Assembly (NCBI GenBank): GCA_905235955.1
Contig: CAJONN010000061.1
Coordinates: 1-9,676 of the forward strand
Direction: 5' to 3'
Length of the DNA: 9,676 nucleotides
Source: an uncultured Marinilabiliaceae bacterium
GTDB taxonomy: Bacteria > Bacteroidota > Bacteroidia > Bacteroidales > Marinilabiliaceae
Shown here one piece after another: positions 7,036-9,676 of this stretch. The stretch's first letter is position 1, and the number at the start of each line of letters is the position of its first letter. The notes under the pieces are model-generated. The model ran no database searches and was not told where the DNA came from. It saw only the letters and a program-made list of their open reading frames with translations. A program made the position numbers and the translations under genes.

Positions 7036-7091
7036 AAACAATGGTTAAAAAATGACACACCTTAATATGTCAGTATTAGAAAACAATTGAT

Positions 7092-7099
7092 TAATTTTG
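7092..7099 (+). promoter_or_regulatory. Putative -7 element of the AraC-family gene
   Basis: TAATTTTG matches TAnnTTTG exactly and lies 27 bases before the proposed TTG start, giving a short leader. No clear -33 TTTG is visible. Confidence 0.45.
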
Positions 7100-7126
7100 G
7101 TTTCATAAAAATTAGAGCTTAATACA

Positions 7127-8005
7127 TTGGATTTATCAGATTTTTTCAGTTCGTTCAATCTACCTCTTTTCCATCCACATAAGATTGGTGCATTGAAAAT
7201 AAACATTAAATATGCTGCTATTCTAAAGGGTGATACGCCCGATGCACATTGTCTTATTTGGGTTAGGCGTGGGCACATGACTATAGGCAACAGTGAAAAG
7301 CAATTTTTTATTGAAGCCAATATGTTTTCCGACTTTTTATTATTTCCACATTGGCATATAATTGAAACATCTGATGATATTGAAGCATACGGATTGTTTA
7401 TTGACGAAAATTTTTTTCATAGTATTTTTCCATGTCGTCCTCCAATGCCTATTGAATATATAAAGATGATGGATAAAAAATATGTAATTCAATTAGATGC
7501 ATTAGCAATAAAAACACTTACCATACAATGGGAAGACATTGCCGACACGCTCTCTTATGAACGAAAATTATACTCGCATCAACTAATAGAGTTGAGAATA
7601 CAAATTCTATTCTTGGAGCTACAAAATATCAACAAACGCCTATCACTGACGAAGTTAACATCAAAATCCAACATAACTCATCAAGAACGTATATTCTCCA
7701 ACTTAGTTACAGCTTTAGACAACCACATTGAAAAGTCGCACAACGTTAAATTCTATGCAAATATATTATGTGTAAGCCCTCAATATTTAGGACGTGTGGT
7801 TCGCAATGTTAGTAATGCAACTGTTTCAGAATTAATACAAAAGCACCTAATACGTGAAATAAAAAAACTTCTTTTAGACAATGCTATAAGTATTACTCAA
7901 ATAGCAAACATATTAAATTTTGCAGATCACATAGTTATGTCTAAATATTTCAAACGTTATACTGGAATTACCCCCTCAGAATATAGAAAATTGATTTCAA
8001 AATAA
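7127..8005 (+). CDS. AraC-family transcriptional regulator
   Basis: This 292-residue cytoplasmic regulator has an N-terminal cupin-like sensor region (about 15-105), a linker helix region (about 125-175) and a C-terminal AraC-type double helix-turn-helix (about 195-290). The last shows NVKFYANILCVSPQYLGRVV (206-225), then ITQIANILNF and the signature YFKRYTGITPSEYRKLI near the end. Start choice: the frame is closed upstream by a TAA at 7106-7108, and the only reasonable start before the sensor region is TTG at 7127. The next in-frame ATG, at 7277, would delete 50 residues that look like part of the domain. It is transcribed divergently from the peptide operon, which is its most likely target, with possible autoregulation through the intergenic inverted repeat. 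The inducer is unknown. It converges on the second barrel gene with a 40-base gap. Confidence 0.88.
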   Translation: MDLSDFFSSFNLPLFHPHKIGALKINIKYAAILKGDTPDAHCLIWVRRGHMTIGNSEKQFFIEANMFSDFLLFPHWHIIETSDDIEAYGLFIDENFFHSIFPCRPPMPIEYIKMMDKKYVIQLDALAIKTLTIQWEDIADTLSYERKLYSHQLIELRIQILFLELQNINKRLSLTKLTSKSNITHQERIFSNLVTALDNHIEKSHNVKFYANILCVSPQYLGRVVRNVSNATVSELIQKHLIREIKKLLLDNAISITQIANILNFADHIVMSKYFKRYTGITPSEYRKLISK

Positions 8006-8045
8006 TTCAAAACTATTATCCATTGATATAAAAATTTCAAAAAAA

Positions 8046-9676
8046 CTACTCTACACCTGTTTGTTGATCTGTATATTTCACTGTCTTGTCGCGTTTTAGA
8101 TTAACCTTACTTCCCTTACTAAATGTATATGACACATTTACACCTATCGACCTTGCTACCATACTATTAGTTTTGTTTATAGAAAAATCGTTCATTTCGG
8201 TTTCAATTTTCATATCTATGTACTTCTGAAAAGGTGTCTTCACCTCTGCATTGGCCATAAGTCGACCGCCAAACCAAGTTTTTCCTATACGTAATGAATA
8301 TTGCGTGATGGCGTTGATTGTGCTATACGGCTCAGGCACTTGCTTGAAATGCATGATATTTGTCCCAACATTCCAACCTCGAGGCATGTAGTAATCTATC
8401 CATCCAAAAATATTTAGTGTATAGTCGGCTTGCTTCGTATCACCAGCGTCGAGATTATAATAACCACCATTAGCACTGCACTTCAGCACCAAAGCCGACA
8501 ATGGTTGCCACTGAACAAACATATTGCCTGTAAAGGTGCGCACAATGCCAATATTATCATACGAAGATATTACTACATCTTCATTGTCGTAACGCACCAA
8601 TATAGCATCGTTTGTTTGCGAATAATTTATACCAACATTATAAAAAAGTCCTTGAGAAAATTTTGATATACAGACCGATACACTGTTTTTTACTTCCGCT
8701 TTTAGCTTTGGATTACCTACCGAAGATGCATTGCCATTGATAACGGCAACAAAGGGATTGAGCATAGTTATTGATGGTCGGTGAGTAGTACGAGCGTAAT
8801 TTGTTGATAGTTGCCAACCTTTGAAATTGTGCGACAATACTACAGATGGAGTGAAATAAAACTTGGTATTTGACGTTTCGATTTCATCAGGACTCATAAC
8901 GTGCATCGACTGATAAAGATATTCACCATTCAAGTTCGCATTGATGTTTATACCAATTACCGAACCATAAAATTTGATATAAGGAAGAGCTAATAATTGC
9001 TTATATGACATATTAGAACTTTCAGTTGATTCAGATTCTCCTTTGCGCAAAATGCTTTTTGCACCAACTGTCATCTTATATTTGCTATGCAACATATTTG
9101 AATAGGCAATATTCATTGTATGCTCATACATGCCACCATCGGTTTGGGTATATGTGTGCATACTATTGTTTGATGTTGCAGAATGCCATGTTTGGGTGTA
9201 ATGGCGTTTATCTGGGTTATATGAATAGCGATAACCCAATGTTAGTCGCTCAATGTTAAGTGCATTGTAATTACGATATATGAAATTAGACTCTATTATT
9301 CCTGATGTATTATCATTTTTATTTTCAAACAAACTTACTTCAGATTTTGCATTATTCAATTCAGTATATTGTGTCCAATATGTTGTGAAGTCGGTTTTCA
9401 AGATTTTTGTATGTACATCTGCATATATAATATTAAGCGAATCTATTTGCCATGACAACATACCTCGTGCTATATGATTATGCCAATCACCATCCCCATT
9501 ACCATCGAGTGATATATCATAATTAGGATAGATATATTTTTGACTTATTGGTTGACTTCGCTGTGTGTTCCAATCGTAATTATAGGCAAGAGAAAAGTCA
9601 ACACATCCTCTCTTACCCAATATTGCAGTTCCTGCCTTTGCTGTAGGCTGAGTAGTGCCATTGCCCGACACGTTGA
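8046..9676 (-). CDS. Second outer-membrane beta-barrel protein, C-terminal part (5' end outside window)
   Basis: The frame is open to the window edge. The GTG at 9671 is only an internal codon (the preceding codon reads Asn), so about 543 residues of a longer protein are visible. All of it looks like outer-membrane barrel: repeated amphipathic strands rich in Tyr, Asn and Ser, such as LTLGYRYSYNPDKRHYTQTW and NYARTTHRPSITMLNPF, ending GVNVSYTFSKGSKVNLKR plus a short polar tail. The THRPSITMLNPF segment parallels SISRPSFSNLSPN in the barrel at 2994-5291, so both appear to be OMP_b-brl_3/TonB-receptor relatives, though diverged. Signal peptide and plug would lie beyond 9676. It converges on the AraC-family gene. 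It may end a second operon pointing toward the regulator, but its partners are not visible. Confidence 0.82.
   Translation of the reverse strand, partial: NVSGNGTTQPTAKAGTAILGKRGCVDFSLAYNYDWNTQRSQPISQKYIYPNYDISLDGNGDGDWHNHIARGMLSWQIDSLNIIYADVHTKILKTDFTTYWTQYTELNNAKSEVSLFENKNDNTSGIIESNFIYRNYNALNIERLTLGYRYSYNPDKRHYTQTWHSATSNNSMHTYTQTDGGMYEHTMNIAYSNMLHSKYKMTVGAKSILRKGESESTESSNMSYKQLLALPYIKFYGSVIGININANLNGEYLYQSMHVMSPDEIETSNTKFYFTPSVVLSHNFKGWQLSTNYARTTHRPSITMLNPFVAVINGNASSVGNPKLKAEVKNSVSVCISKFSQGLFYNVGINYSQTNDAILVRYDNEDVVISSYDNIGIVRTFTGNMFVQWQPLSALVLKCSANGGYYNLDAGDTKQADYTLNIFGWIDYYMPRGWNVGTNIMHFKQVPEPYSTINAITQYSLRIGKTWFGGRLMANAEVKTPFQKYIDMKIETEMNDFSINKTNSMVARSIGVNVSYTFSKGSKVNLKRDKTVKYTDQQTGVE

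Overview
The window looks like chromosomal DNA from a member of the Bacteroidota, probably Bacteroidales. The evidence is two outer-membrane beta-barrel proteins of the CarboxypepD_reg/plug/OMP_b-brl_3 type, a small peptide with a GG leader of the kind seen in 'GG-Bacteroidales' natural product precursors, TAnnTTTG-type -7 promoter elements, and no Shine-Dalgarno sequences before the genes. The genus cannot be fixed from this stretch alone.

Layout. Positions 1-2079 hold a phosphoglucomutase/phosphomannomutase gene on the plus strand, closed by a textbook intrinsic terminator. Positions 2080-2378 are intergenic and contain two kinds of dispersed repeat. Positions 2379-2858 encode a Fur-family metal-dependent repressor. 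A second copy of one repeat, inverted, follows at 2866-2946.

On the minus strand, 6852 down to 2994 is a compact three-gene operon: a 56-residue peptide with a double-glycine leader, a radical SAM/SPASM peptide maturase, and a full-length outer-membrane barrel protein whose start codon overlaps the maturase stop (ATGA). Divergent from it, at 7127-8005, is an AraC-family regulator with a likely TTG start. The 274-base gap between them carries a -7 promoter element for each direction and a near-central 12-bp perfect inverted repeat. At 8046-9676, converging on the regulator, is the C-terminal part of a second outer-membrane barrel protein that runs off the window edge.

How they fit together (inference). 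The operon reads as a small RiPP (ribosomally made, post-translationally modified peptide) locus. The AraC protein would control transcription, the radical SAM enzyme would modify the residues after GG in the small peptide, and the barrel protein would move or sense something at the outer membrane. No leader peptidase or ABC exporter lies in the window, so processing and export would have to come from outside it. An intergenic hairpin between precursor and maturase probably sets the peptide-to-enzyme ratio. The pgm and fur genes look like ordinary housekeeping genes beside this accessory locus.
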